A stretch of DNA of 64,000 nucleotides, from contig NZ_FNCI01000001.1 of the NCBI RefSeq assembly GCF_900100755.1, forward strand, positions 372,001-436,000, in the 5' to 3' direction. The notes beneath the pieces were generated by a model. That model saw only the letters and a list, made by a program, of their open reading frames with translations, did not search any database and was not told where the DNA came from. Each line of letters starts with the position of its first letter. The stretch's first letter is position 1. This document shows, piece by piece, positions 33,791 through 40,784 of the stretch. Source of the stretch: Onishia taeanensis. Its GTDB lineage: Bacteria > Pseudomonadota > Gammaproteobacteria > Pseudomonadales > Halomonadaceae. The translations under genes were made by a program, and so were the position numbers.

Positions 33791-34127
33791 ACTCCCTAGG
33801 GGCGATGCCCAAGACGTAGTACCGAGACTCTGTAGGAATATAGGCGTAGATCACTCGCCAACGCTTTCTCTCATCTTCGAGCTCCCACACTTTGAGCCTC
33901 CATAGATCCTTGCCTTGGCGCCATAGCTGGACCCACTTATTGACGTGGAATGAGGCCCCATCCCCTCGCTTGCCAAAGTCGTGCTCAAGCATGGCTTCAA
34001 GCAGGGCCTCGTTACCTCGTATCTCCTCGAGGGTGGCCACGATGAGTGCTGCTGCATCCTCATCTGACTCCCAGAGCTCATCCAAGTCTTGTTGAGCGTC
34101 ATGATGTACGAAAAGATGCAGCATCAT
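33729..34127 (-). CDS. RelE/HigB-type toxin
   Basis: A 132-residue toxin of the RelE/ParE superfamily, phage-derived gp49-like subgroup. The fold pattern is visible: an N-terminal helix pair (DAQQDLDELWESDEDAAALI), then VNKWVQLWRQGKDLWRLKVW and the basic strand RKRWRVIYAYIP, then YYVLGIAPREFDYD. Such toxins cut mRNA on the ribosome. An inverted repeat (ATCTGT / ACAGAT, 34178-34197) lies in the upstream gap and may be its operator. Confidence 0.78.
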   Translation of the reverse strand: MMLHLFVHHDAQQDLDELWESDEDAAALIVATLEEIRGNEALLEAMLEHDFGKRGDGASFHVNKWVQLWRQGKDLWRLKVWELEDERKRWRVIYAYIPTESRYYVLGIAPREFDYDPNHPLSQRILAAYEDL

Positions 34128-34177
34128 ATCTACCTAGGTATACACCGTCAATTTAGGCCGTCTATAGGTCTGTGTAA

Positions 34178-34197
34178 ATCTGTCTATCTATACAGAT
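34178..34197. promoter_or_regulatory. Inverted repeat upstream of the RelE-type toxin gene
   Basis: ATCTGT and ACAGAT, 8 nt apart, lie in the AT-rich 107-nt gap between the cI gene end and the toxin start. It is a candidate operator for the XRE antitoxin; the evidence is the repeat only. Confidence 0.4.
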
Positions 34198-34234
34198 CTC
34201 AGACTCTATGGCTGTCACATGATGCCAAGTCTAA

Positions 34235-34957
34235 TCACAGCCGCGTCTTGGCCTCCACGGCCACGCCAAGGATTCGGCAGTTGCCATTGATGGGGATCAG
34301 CGGGTAGGCCGGATTCAGGGCGCGTAGGTAGCGCCTACCGCCGTCCTCGATCAGCTGCTTGAACGTCGCCTCGTTGCTGTCGTCCAGCTGGGCGGCCACC
34401 AGCTTTCCCGGCACGGCTTCAATGCCGGTGTCGAATAGCACCAGTGTGCCCTCTGGGATGCTGGGGCGGCTGCTTGCAGGCGCCGTCATCGAGTCGCCCT
34501 GCACCTCGAGCCAGAAGGCACGGCCCTGGGCACGATAGTCGGTGGCTTCCTCTTGGGGTTCGGCGCCGGGCTCATAGGGGGTCACGCATTCCGTCCAGGC
34601 GCCGGCCTGAACGCGGCTGATCACTGGATAACGGTAGTAGCGGATAGGCTGCGGAGCTTCTTGGGCATTGAGGGCCCCGCGAACGGTATCGCCGCGGTTG
34701 GCATCCCCTACACGCGGGCCGCTTGGCGCTACCTCGTCTACCTTTGGTGATTGGTAGAACCAATCCAGGCTCAGGCCTGAAAGCCTTGCCAAGACCGCCA
34801 GATTAGCTGACGACACCTTGCCAGAACGCGCCCATTGGCCCACCGCCTGGGGGGATACGCCGGCTTCCTCGCCAATCCTCGCCTGGGTGCACCCGTTCTC
34901 TTTGGCGAGCCTGATCGCCTCCTTCACGCGCGCCTTGAAAACCTCAATGTCTTTCAC
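34235..34957 (-). CDS. CI-like phage repressor (XRE HTH plus S24 LexA-type protease)
   Basis: A 240-residue prophage repressor. The HTH (about residues 24-45: TQARIGEEAGVSPQAVGQWA) is followed by a linker and a LexA/CI autocleavage domain. It has an A118-G119 cleavage site (VQAGAW), a Ser156 nucleophile (GDSM) and a Lys200 general base (TFKQL). It should be inactivated by RecA-stimulated self-cleavage after DNA damage, inducing the phage. It is divergent from the Cro-like gene, with three operators between. Confidence 0.93.
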   Translation of the reverse strand: MKDIEVFKARVKEAIRLAKENGCTQARIGEEAGVSPQAVGQWARSGKVSSANLAVLARLSGLSLDWFYQSPKVDEVAPSGPRVGDANRGDTVRGALNAQEAPQPIRYYRYPVISRVQAGAWTECVTPYEPGAEPQEEATDYRAQGRAFWLEVQGDSMTAPASSRPSIPEGTLVLFDTGIEAVPGKLVAAQLDDSNEATFKQLIEDGGRRYLRALNPAYPLIPINGNCRILGVAVEAKTRL

Positions 34958-34973
34958 GGCGTTCGCCTCTGTT

Positions 34974-34985
34974 AAGCACTGCTTT
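34974..34985. promoter_or_regulatory. Repressor operator O1 (cI proximal)
   Basis: AAGCACTGCTTT, one of four matches in the window to AAGC-NNT-GCTTT. It lies 17 nt upstream of the cI start codon. Confidence 0.7.
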
Positions 34986-35018
34986 AATTATCGCAGGGGT
35001 AGGCAGTGTCTAGAAAGC

Positions 35019-35030
35019 AAGCTATGCTTT
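35019..35030. promoter_or_regulatory. Repressor operator O2 (middle)
   Basis: AAGCTATGCTTT, same consensus, in the centre of the cI-cro interval. An additional AAAGC half-site directly to its left (35014-35018) gives a larger GAAAGCA/TGCTTTC palindrome. Confidence 0.7.
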
Positions 35031-35040
35031 CGCATAAATA

Positions 35041-35052
35041 AAGCCATGCTTT
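35041..35052. promoter_or_regulatory. Repressor operator O3 (cro proximal)
   Basis: AAGCCATGCTTT, same consensus, ending 11 nt before the Cro-like start codon, so binding should block cro transcription or translation start. Confidence 0.7.
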
Positions 35053-35063
35053 AGGTTTGCGAC

Positions 35064-35309
35064 ATGATTGAGAAAGCGATCGACCACTTCCATGGGTCTC
35101 GCTCTGCACTTTGCAAAGCCATCGGAATGACCCCGCAGTTCTTGTCTCAAGTCTGTACCGGCAAGCGGCCTCTTCCGCCGCGTTATGCCGTTCTCATTGA
35201 AGAGGTCACAGGGGGAGAAGTGACGGCGTCTGATCTTCTGCCTGATGTCTTTTCCCCTCGCTCTACCCCAAAGCTTATCCCCGATCGGGTTCCCGCAACG
35301 ACCACCTGA
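35064..35309 (+). CDS. Cro / YdaS-like repressor
   Basis: An 81-residue small regulator with a YdaS-type helix-turn-helix (IDHFHGSRSALCKAIGMTPQ, FLSQVCTGKRPLPPRYAVLI). It is the first gene of the rightward early operon and is divergent from cI, the Cro position. Members bind the same operators as CI and favour lytic growth. Confidence 0.85.
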   Translation: MIEKAIDHFHGSRSALCKAIGMTPQFLSQVCTGKRPLPPRYAVLIEEVTGGEVTASDLLPDVFSPRSTPKLIPDRVPATTT

Positions 35310-35356
35310 ACGGGGTGGATAGTCATACAGGTATTTATCAGGGGGAGGGGCGCGAG

Positions 35357-35623
35357 ATGCCGGAAGTCACCGCCAAGCAGGATGCCGCCGATCAGCGTCG
35401 ACATGAGCTCATTATCGAGTCAGCGCGACTGGCGCTTCAGATAGAGGATGCCGAGAACCGTGGCAATGCTGTCGCTGAAGCACGCCGTCGGATGACCTAT
35501 CACACCGGTCAGGCAGAACTGACCGGATTGACCAAGGGCGGGTCGCTTGCTGCCCAGGAGAATCATCTGGTGCTGGCGCGAACGTATCAACGCGAACTGT
35601 ATCGGCTTGGAGGAGAAGAGTGA
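35357..35623 (+). CDS. Small phage early protein, CII position
   Basis: An 88-residue helical protein, not recognised (HELIIESARLALQIEDAENR near the start). The start is the ATG after GGGGAGGGGCGCGAG; an in-frame GTG/ATG upstream at 35315 is less well placed. By position (after cro, before O) it could be a CII-like or accessory factor, but no HTH is evident. The stop overlaps the next start. Confidence 0.6.
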   Translation: MPEVTAKQDAADQRRHELIIESARLALQIEDAENRGNAVAEARRRMTYHTGQAELTGLTKGGSLAAQENHLVLARTYQRELYRLGGEE

Positions 35624-35916
35624 TGAATCAGGGTATTTCAACGCTGGAGCATTGGCAGGTAGAGCCTGAGCTTGGGGGGGGGATTGGTCAACTTCAGCGC
35701 GTGTGCTGCGAAGCCGCTGAGCTAAGGAGGAAGGATAACGAAGCTCAGGCTCATGAGACGGAGCTGCTGGCGGAAATTAGCGAATGCCGCCAGCAGCTAG
35801 GCATTCCTCATTCGTCGATTAGGCGCCCTGGCGAAGATGGGGCTGGATCATTGGATACAAGCCGTTATCTGACAGATCGAAGCGGCAGGCCTCCGCAGCC
35901 TGCTCAGGAAGAGTGA
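35623..35916 (+). CDS. Small phage early protein of unknown function
   Basis: A 97-residue protein with a coiled-coil-like helix (LRRKDNEAQAHETELLAEIS). Not recognised. Its ATG overlaps the TGA of the preceding gene. Its last 98 nt overlap the 3' end of a gene on the opposite strand (35819-36325), so its C-terminal part may be poorly constrained. Confidence 0.5.
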   Translation: MNQGISTLEHWQVEPELGGGIGQLQRVCCEAAELRRKDNEAQAHETELLAEISECRQQLGIPHSSIRRPGEDGAGSLDTSRYLTDRSGRPPQPAQEE

Positions 35917-36325
35917 AGCCATGGAGTTCCCGATGCAGAACATGTGCCAGCGTCTGGTTATCCAACTCCCGCGCCTCAAGCGGCATCAGGCGCATCTTTT
36001 CCATGGCAATCAGCCGCGCGCCTTCCAGTCCTTCAAGTGGAGCCCATTCTGTGCCCAGTTCAAGCCTAACGCTCTCCGAGTAGCAGAGAAGCAAGTAGTC
36101 CCGGAAAGCTTCCTTGAGGGCTGTTTGGAGATGCTTCGTTCGCCTCGAGCTTCCAGTGAAGGCCTCATGAAAGTCGGCAGCCTCGTCACGGAGGTTTTTC
36201 CAAGTTTTTTGATAAGGAAGTCGATTGTCTTCGTTGTAGGTCACGGTGCTGCTCCATTGAGTTTTGTGGCAATTCCTAATGTAGCGGGTGAAACCGTGGC
36301 CATCTATCTCGTTGGAGGTGTCCAT
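35819..36325 (-). CDS. Hypothetical phage protein on the minus strand inside the early operon
   Basis: A 168-residue protein with balanced, acidic, soluble composition (TKHLQTALKEAFRDYLLLCY, EGARLIAMEKMRLMPLEA), more natural than the overlapping plus-strand frame 35921-36334. Its start codon overlaps the start codon of the O-like gene in a shared CATG (36323-36326), so its ribosome-binding site would lie inside that gene; none is obvious. It overlaps the end of the preceding plus-strand gene. I regard it as probable but not certain. Confidence 0.5.
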   Translation of the reverse strand: MDTSNEIDGHGFTRYIRNCHKTQWSSTVTYNEDNRLPYQKTWKNLRDEAADFHEAFTGSSRRTKHLQTALKEAFRDYLLLCYSESVRLELGTEWAPLEGLEGARLIAMEKMRLMPLEARELDNQTLAHVLHRELHGFTLPEQAAEACRFDLSDNGLYPMIQPHLRQGA

Positions 36326-37313
36326 GTCAGTTGAAGCCACCACCTGGGCCCTCCACCAGCAGGCCGTCACGGATCCCGGTGCCCGGGCGGTGCTGTTCGG
36401 CCTGGCCAACCATGCCAACCACGAAGGTCGGCATGCCTTTCCGAGCGTGGAGCTGCTGCGCCGCTATACCGGTCTGGGGCGTCGCACGGTGATCGCCAAG
36501 CTCAAGCTGCTCCAAGAGGAGGGGGTGATCCGCAAGGGCAATCAGCGAGTAGCCGCGGCGATCATCGACCGCGCCGACCGTCGCCCCACGGTATACGACC
36601 TGGCCTTGGGCATGGGGCTCGAGGGTGTCGCCCCGATCGGTGACGAGCAGGAGCCGGATATGCAGACCAAGCCGGGTGCAATTATTGCACCCCGTGGGAA
36701 TGGCTCACGGGATGCAGATAGTGCACCCCGTGAAGGTAGCGGGGTGCAGGATTCTGCCAACGGGGTGCAAATGACGACGCCACGGGGTGCAGGAGCTGCA
36801 CCCGAACCGTCCTTAACCAACCCCTACTCTCTCTCTGTTGAGGGTGGCGAGCCTAGCGAGCATCCGATTTTCGAGCAGGCTGTTGGCCGTGGCGACGACG
36901 GCCAGCCCTTGGCTAGTGATCACCGCTTCGCCATGACCCTTGATTGGCAGCCCGAGCCCGAGGCATTCGCCATGGCCTGCCAGCGCGCCGCCCTGGCGAC
37001 TGATACCGAGTACACCCCGGCGCAACTCGCCAAGTTCACCGCTCACCACGCCGATTCTCCAGGCCGTTGTCATGGTCAGGCAGCCTGGGTCGCCAAGTTC
37101 GTCGACTGGATTCGAAACGATAATCGCCGCACCAAGGCGGCAAGCGCCACCACAGGAGACCGCCATGCAAACCGCACAGGACATGCTGGCCAGCCCCACG
37201 CCCAGCTCAGCGCCGGTGAGGCTCGTCGCAGGGCTCAACAACAGCGCCAAGGCCAAGCGGCAGGAGCGCCAGCAGGGTCGGTCTACGACGGGGACTATGC
37301 CCCCGGTCACTGA
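36324..37313 (+). CDS. Replication initiator, lambda O-like (HTH)
   Basis: A 329-residue protein. The N-terminal winged helix (about residues 15-75: ALHQQAVTDPGARAVLFGLA, PSVELLRRYTGLGRRTVIAK) matches phage O-type initiators. The C-terminal part (about 195-255: DWQPEPEAFAMACQRAALAT) resembles the DnaT/replisome-binding region and ends in a Gln/Ala-rich tail. GGAGGTGTCC precedes the ATG. Its coding sequence contains the iteron cluster 36674-36803, so the gene also carries the probable origin. It overlaps the P-like gene by 149 nt. Confidence 0.78.
   Translation: MSVEATTWALHQQAVTDPGARAVLFGLANHANHEGRHAFPSVELLRRYTGLGRRTVIAKLKLLQEEGVIRKGNQRVAAAIIDRADRRPTVYDLALGMGLEGVAPIGDEQEPDMQTKPGAIIAPRGNGSRDADSAPREGSGVQDSANGVQMTTPRGAGAAPEPSLTNPYSLSVEGGEPSEHPIFEQAVGRGDDGQPLASDHRFAMTLDWQPEPEAFAMACQRAALATDTEYTPAQLAKFTAHHADSPGRCHGQAAWVAKFVDWIRNDNRRTKAASATTGDRHANRTGHAGQPHAQLSAGEARRRAQQQRQGQAAGAPAGSVYDGDYAPGH
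36674..36803. other. Iteron cluster, probable phage replication origin
   Basis: Eight copies of a GGGGTGCA-type repeat occur in both orientations: GGGTGCA 36674, TGCACCCCGTG 36686, CACGGGATGCA 36706, TGCACCCCGTG 36722, GCGGGGTGCA 36739, ACGGGGTGCA 36760, CACGGGGTGCA 36781 and TGCACCC 36797. All lie within the O-like gene between its two domains, as lambda ori lies within O. Confidence 0.72.
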
Positions 37314-38001
37314 GGACACCATCGACTGGCTGTTCGATGCCCTGTGCCAGTTGCATGGCGCACTCTGGCGCCGCCGTGCCAGCGAGGCCGGCTGGGGCGA
37401 CACCATCGACGGACAGTTCGTCCCTTTCGATGCCACCGGCGAGTGGCTGCGGGCGCTGCAGCACCTGAGCGTGGTGCATGTTCGGTGTGGCCTTGAGACG
37501 CTCAACGAGAGCGCCGCCGAAGCGGTAGCTAAGGGCGTGACCGCCTGGCCACCGGAGAGCGCGATGCTGTTCGCCAAGGCCTGTCGCCTGCGGCCTGAGC
37601 CGCTGGGTCTGCCGAGCCTCGAGGACGCCTGGCGCAACCTGCAGGACCACGTCTTTGCCGGTCAGCCGTACTTGCATGAGGGCGTTGAGGCCGCTGCCCA
37701 GCACACGGACCTGCACAACCTGCGCCGCGCCAGCTATTGGGAGCTCGCCGAGCATCGTCGAGCCTTCGCCCACTACTACGCCAGCGGGAATGCCCAGTGC
37801 GTAGTTGAGCGGGCAGCGCGGGGCGAGAGCCTGCGCCCCCGCGCCGCCATCGGACACGACAGCCAACTGAGCCCAGCCGATCGTGCGGCCCGTGCTGGCG
37901 CCGAGAGAGCTGCGCAGCAGGCCGAGGCCGCCGGCATGCCGCATGCCATGAATGCACACCAGGGCCTCGCTGCTCTGAAAGCCGCAACGGGGAGGGCGTG
38001 A
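37165..38001 (+). CDS. Replication protein P-like (helicase loader position)
   Basis: A 278-residue protein directly downstream of the O-like gene. The segment AWPPESAMLFAKACRLRPEP and then GLPSLEDAWRNLQ follows the pattern of lambda P-type loaders (WPP...F...C...P), which recruit host DnaB. The start is ATG 37165 after CAGGAGACCGCC, giving a long overlap with the O-like gene; ATG 37297 is the alternative. Assignment rests on the pattern and the position. Confidence 0.6.
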   Translation: MQTAQDMLASPTPSSAPVRLVAGLNNSAKAKRQERQQGRSTTGTMPPVTEDTIDWLFDALCQLHGALWRRRASEAGWGDTIDGQFVPFDATGEWLRALQHLSVVHVRCGLETLNESAAEAVAKGVTAWPPESAMLFAKACRLRPEPLGLPSLEDAWRNLQDHVFAGQPYLHEGVEAAAQHTDLHNLRRASYWELAEHRRAFAHYYASGNAQCVVERAARGESLRPRAAIGHDSQLSPADRAARAGAERAAQQAEAAGMPHAMNAHQGLAALKAATGRA

Positions 38002-38003
38002 TC

Positions 38004-38321
38004 ATGACTGCAGTGATGCAACCGACAGGCCGCGAAGTGTCCTGCGAGGGCTATGACGACGTGAGCCGCTCAGGCCGCGCCAGCCGTCAGCAGGAGGCCG
38101 TACTCAATGACGTGGCCACCCATGGGCCATCGACCCGGCACGCGATCGCTGAGCGTGTGGATCTGCCGGTCTCGACCATCTGTGGCCGCTGCAAAGAGCT
38201 GCTCGATGCTGGGGAACTGGAGGTGGTCGGCACAGTGGGCAAGCCGGCTCGGCAGGTGCTGGGCGCAAGGGCGGGTAGGGCGGAACTAACCGAGATCCAC
38301 AAAGGAGGTGCTCATGTCTGA
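38004..38321 (+). CDS. Small winged-helix DNA-binding protein
   Basis: A 105-residue protein with a winged-helix pattern at about residues 28-85 (RQQEAVLNDVATHGPSTRHA, RVDLPVSTICGRCKELLDAG, ELEVVG). It is probably a DNA-binding accessory of the early region. The ATG at 38004 overlaps the end of the P-like gene region (stop 38001). It overlaps the next gene by 8 nt. Confidence 0.65.
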   Translation: MTAVMQPTGREVSCEGYDDVSRSGRASRQQEAVLNDVATHGPSTRHAIAERVDLPVSTICGRCKELLDAGELEVVGTVGKPARQVLGARAGRAELTEIHKGGAHV

Positions 38322-38613
38322 TACCCGGCTCCCTGGAGGGCTACAAGCTCGTCGTGCGGCGATGCTGTGCCAGAACGAGAGGTTCTGCCTGTATCTGGAT
38401 GCCAAGCGCAGGGCCGCGTATGACCTGACTTATGACGAGCTACCCGACGGCACGCATACCGAGACCGACGCGGCGGACGCTATCAGGAAGGCATGTGGAG
38501 TATCTAGCCGAGCCGAGATCGATCATAACGACCGCGCCCGGGCGATGCTTGATCGAATCGCCGCTGACTATCAGCGCTGGGAGCGCCAGCAATTGCAGTG
38601 GAGGAGCGCATGA
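38314..38613 (+). CDS. Phage early protein, member of a tandem pair
   Basis: A 99-residue protein of unknown function. Its plan, an N-terminal FCLYLDAKRR segment and a C-terminal ACGVSSRAEIDHNDRARAML then YQRW, is shared with the next gene (FCEWLD ... CGVESLADLSTSATGWREF ... YRLW). The two thus look like diverged tandem duplicates. AAAGGAGGTGCTC precedes the ATG. Confidence 0.65.
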   Translation: MSDTRLPGGLQARRAAMLCQNERFCLYLDAKRRAAYDLTYDELPDGTHTETDAADAIRKACGVSSRAEIDHNDRARAMLDRIAADYQRWERQQLQWRSA

Positions 38614-38876
38614 GCGAGAACAAGCACCCCGCCGAGACGGAGGAGCTGGCGCTTACTGAGGATGGCGGATTCTGCGAGTGGTTGGATCTTGTCGCACCCA
38701 ACCAGGTGGCCGGCGGGTGGCCGCATAACGCGACTACCGCAACACGATGGTTATGCCAGGAGTGTGGCGTCGAGTCGCTCGCGGATCTTTCGACCAGCGC
38801 AACAGGCTGGCGCGAGTTTCGTGACATCGTGCGCCGGTACCGGCTCTGGGCGGATCAGATGGAGCTTGAGCTATGA
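38610..38876 (+). CDS. Phage early protein, second member of the tandem pair
   Basis: An 88-residue acidic protein, a diverged relative of the preceding gene by layout (FCEWLD near residue 21, ECGVESLADLS near residue 50, RRYRLWADQ near the end). Unknown function. The start is ATG 38610, overlapping the previous stop by 4 nt, after GGAGGAGCGC; it overlaps the phosphatase gene by 4 nt. Confidence 0.65.
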   Translation: MSENKHPAETEELALTEDGGFCEWLDLVAPNQVAGGWPHNATTATRWLCQECGVESLADLSTSATGWREFRDIVRRYRLWADQMELEL

Positions 38877-39553
38877 CGATGATCGAGAAGCATGACGCCA
38901 ACACCGGCGGGCGTGACTTCCTGGTCGGCGACATCCATGGCCAGTACGACCTGCTCATGGCAGCCATGGCCCGCGTGGAGTTCGACAAGACTCGGGATCG
39001 GCTATTCAGCGTGGGCGATCTGATCGATCGAGGCGCGCAGTCCTTCGACTGCCTGTCCCTCCCGTTCGAGCCCTGGTTCTTCGGAGTCCGCGGCAACCAC
39101 GAGATGCTGGCGCATGATGCGCTGATCGGAGATGGCGCCCCGGGGGACGATTGGCTCAAGCATGAGCTATGGATGAACAACGGCGGCATCTGGGCACTGA
39201 GCGAGAACCTCAAGGAAGTGAAGGTGATCTTGGGGGAGGCGCTGCGCTACCTACCTTATGCCCGGGAACTGCGCGTGGCCGGCAAGCGTATCGGCATCGT
39301 GCACGCCGAGCCGCCCGGTGACTGGCAGCTGCTCGAGCTAGAGGACCACCCGGCCGGGCGTGAGCGCCTGGTGTGGGGGCGGTCTCGGATCAAGGAGGGA
39401 GACGCAACACCAGTCGCGAGCATCGATGCCGTGGTAGTGGGGCACACCATCGTTGGCGCCACGACCACTCTGGGCAATGTCCACTACATCGACACGGGGG
39501 CTTTCGTGACCGGCAACCTGACATTGATCGATGCGCGCGAGGTGTTGGGATGA
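38873..39553 (+). CDS. NinI-type Ser/Thr protein phosphatase
   Basis: A 226-residue metallophosphoesterase of the PP-lambda (NinI) type, removing phosphate from phosphoproteins. Motifs: GDIHGQ, GDLIDRG, GNHE, VHAEPP, VVGHT. It is encoded upstream of the Q-position gene as in lambda's nin region. It is close in sequence to the chromosomal protein at 13787-14461. It overlaps both neighbours by 4 nt. Confidence 0.92.
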   Translation: MTMIEKHDANTGGRDFLVGDIHGQYDLLMAAMARVEFDKTRDRLFSVGDLIDRGAQSFDCLSLPFEPWFFGVRGNHEMLAHDALIGDGAPGDDWLKHELWMNNGGIWALSENLKEVKVILGEALRYLPYARELRVAGKRIGIVHAEPPGDWQLLELEDHPAGRERLVWGRSRIKEGDATPVASIDAVVVGHTIVGATTTLGNVHYIDTGAFVTGNLTLIDAREVLG

Positions 39554-40068
39554 GCTGGCGCCAACCAACACGCCGGGCCGTGCCGGCCCGAAAGCCTCGA
39601 GTCAATAAAAGCGGTTCACCGCGCAAGAAGCCTGTCGATTGGGAAGGCCAGGAGCAGGCCGCGCTGATGCTGTGGCTGCAGGGTGAGTTGCACCGGCAGA
39701 CGGCCGTTGCACCGGCACATGAGCATACCTATGCGGTACCCAATGGCGGCAGCCGCCACGGCAAGGAGGCTGCAAAACTCAAGGCGCAGGGCGTGCGTTC
39801 AGGTGTCAGTGACCTGGTGATTGCGGTACCGAGAGGCGGGCATCACGGGCTCTACCTGGAGCTCAAGGCGACACCCCCGCGCGATGCGGGCCTGGCTGAG
39901 TCGCAACGGGAGTGGCTGGCGCGGATGGAAGAGGCCGGTTATTGCGCAGTGCTGGCGCTGGGGCTGGATCAGGCCAAGGCGGCAATTCGGGAATACATGA
40001 GCATGCCGGCCACCCAGGTGATGGGGGACCGGGAAGAAATCACACACGGCAGCGATTGGAGACGTTGA
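39550..40068 (+). CDS. VRR-NUC domain nuclease
   Basis: A 172-residue protein with a basic N-terminus and a VRR-NUC (PD-(D/E)XK) domain at about residues 30-150. PNGGSRHGKEAAKLKAQGVR is followed by SGVSDLVIAVPRGGHHGLYL and the catalytic ELK. The D in SDLV and the E and K in LELK form the active site. Phage members are thought to process recombination or replication intermediates, replacing RusA/NinG. The start overlaps the phosphatase stop by 4 nt. Confidence 0.85.
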   Translation: MSWRQPTRRAVPARKPRVNKSGSPRKKPVDWEGQEQAALMLWLQGELHRQTAVAPAHEHTYAVPNGGSRHGKEAAKLKAQGVRSGVSDLVIAVPRGGHHGLYLELKATPPRDAGLAESQREWLARMEEAGYCAVLALGLDQAKAAIREYMSMPATQVMGDREEITHGSDWRR

Positions 40069-40070
40069 GC

Positions 40071-40646
40071 ATGGGAATGGCAGCACTGGAACTGATCGCA
40101 CGAGGGGGCAACGTGGACTATCAGCGTCTCAGCATTGGAGATCTGCGCAAGATCGCACGTCAGGAGCATCCAGAACACACTGACGAGGCGGCGCGGGTGT
40201 TTGTCGAGCGGATCGTCGACATGGAGGTGGAGCGGCGCACACAGCATGATGATCGCCTGCAGGGCTATGGCAACGTTAGCCCTACGGCGCTGCTGGGTGA
40301 GCTGCCTGGAGGTAGCGGCAAGGCCCGTGAGCCATTGGCGGCAATGTATGACCGCGGTATCAAGACGCATCGCAGCCATGAGGAAGCCAAGCGCTTCATC
40401 CAGGCGGCATGCCTGCCCGATAGACAACTGCTGGCGTTGCTCATCCAGGCCCGTAAGTTAGATCGGCGTGTAAAAGGGCAGTGGGGTAAGAGCTACGATC
40501 AGATTGCCGCTAATACTGGCCCCTATGCACAGCAACTCGGGTGGCCGCCAGGGATGGCATCAGGGCTGTACCGAAAGGGGCAGGCAATCAAGGACGCGGC
40601 GAAAGCAGCTCGGGCTGCGTTGATCTTTCAGTCCAGGCATTGGTAA
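40071..40646 (+). CDS. Q-position late regulator candidate
   Basis: A 191-residue protein with no recognised domain. It lies last in the rightward early operon, after the phosphatase and VRR-NUC genes and before the lysis region, where lambda carries antiterminator Q. Its C-terminal part (QLLALLIQARKLDRRVKGQW, GKSYDQIAANTGPYAQQLGW) is duplicated in broken form at 43241-43477, directly in front of element X copy 3. The function as a Q-type regulator is inferred from position only. The ATG lies 3 nt after the previous stop. Confidence 0.6.
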   Translation: MGMAALELIARGGNVDYQRLSIGDLRKIARQEHPEHTDEAARVFVERIVDMEVERRTQHDDRLQGYGNVSPTALLGELPGGSGKAREPLAAMYDRGIKTHRSHEEAKRFIQAACLPDRQLLALLIQARKLDRRVKGQWGKSYDQIAANTGPYAQQLGWPPGMASGLYRKGQAIKDAAKAARAALIFQSRHW

Positions 40647-40728
40647 TCGGGCTCTCTTGATTGGCCCATTGTGTTTAAAGTGTGCGACTCTAAATATCTT
40701 CCTTGCAATTTTTTGGCAGATTTGCAAA

Positions 40729-40746
40729 GCCGCCAGCTTTGGCGGC
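40729..40746 (-). terminator. Hairpin after the STAND gene
   Basis: GCCGCCA pairs with TGGCGGC around a 4-nt loop, about 40 nt past the stop of the minus-strand gene, and is followed on that strand by CTTTGC. It is a plausible terminator lacking a long T-run; it also faces the end of the Q-position gene. Confidence 0.5.
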
Positions 40747-40784
40747 GTTGTAATTTTTTGGACATGTTATGGTTGTGTGGTGCT

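Noticed and set aside
35921-36334. Plus-strand open frame of 137 codons fitting between two early genes
   Set aside because: Spacing is suitable, but the composition is unnatural for a soluble phage protein and the opposite strand gives a more convincing one. Kept as an alternative only.
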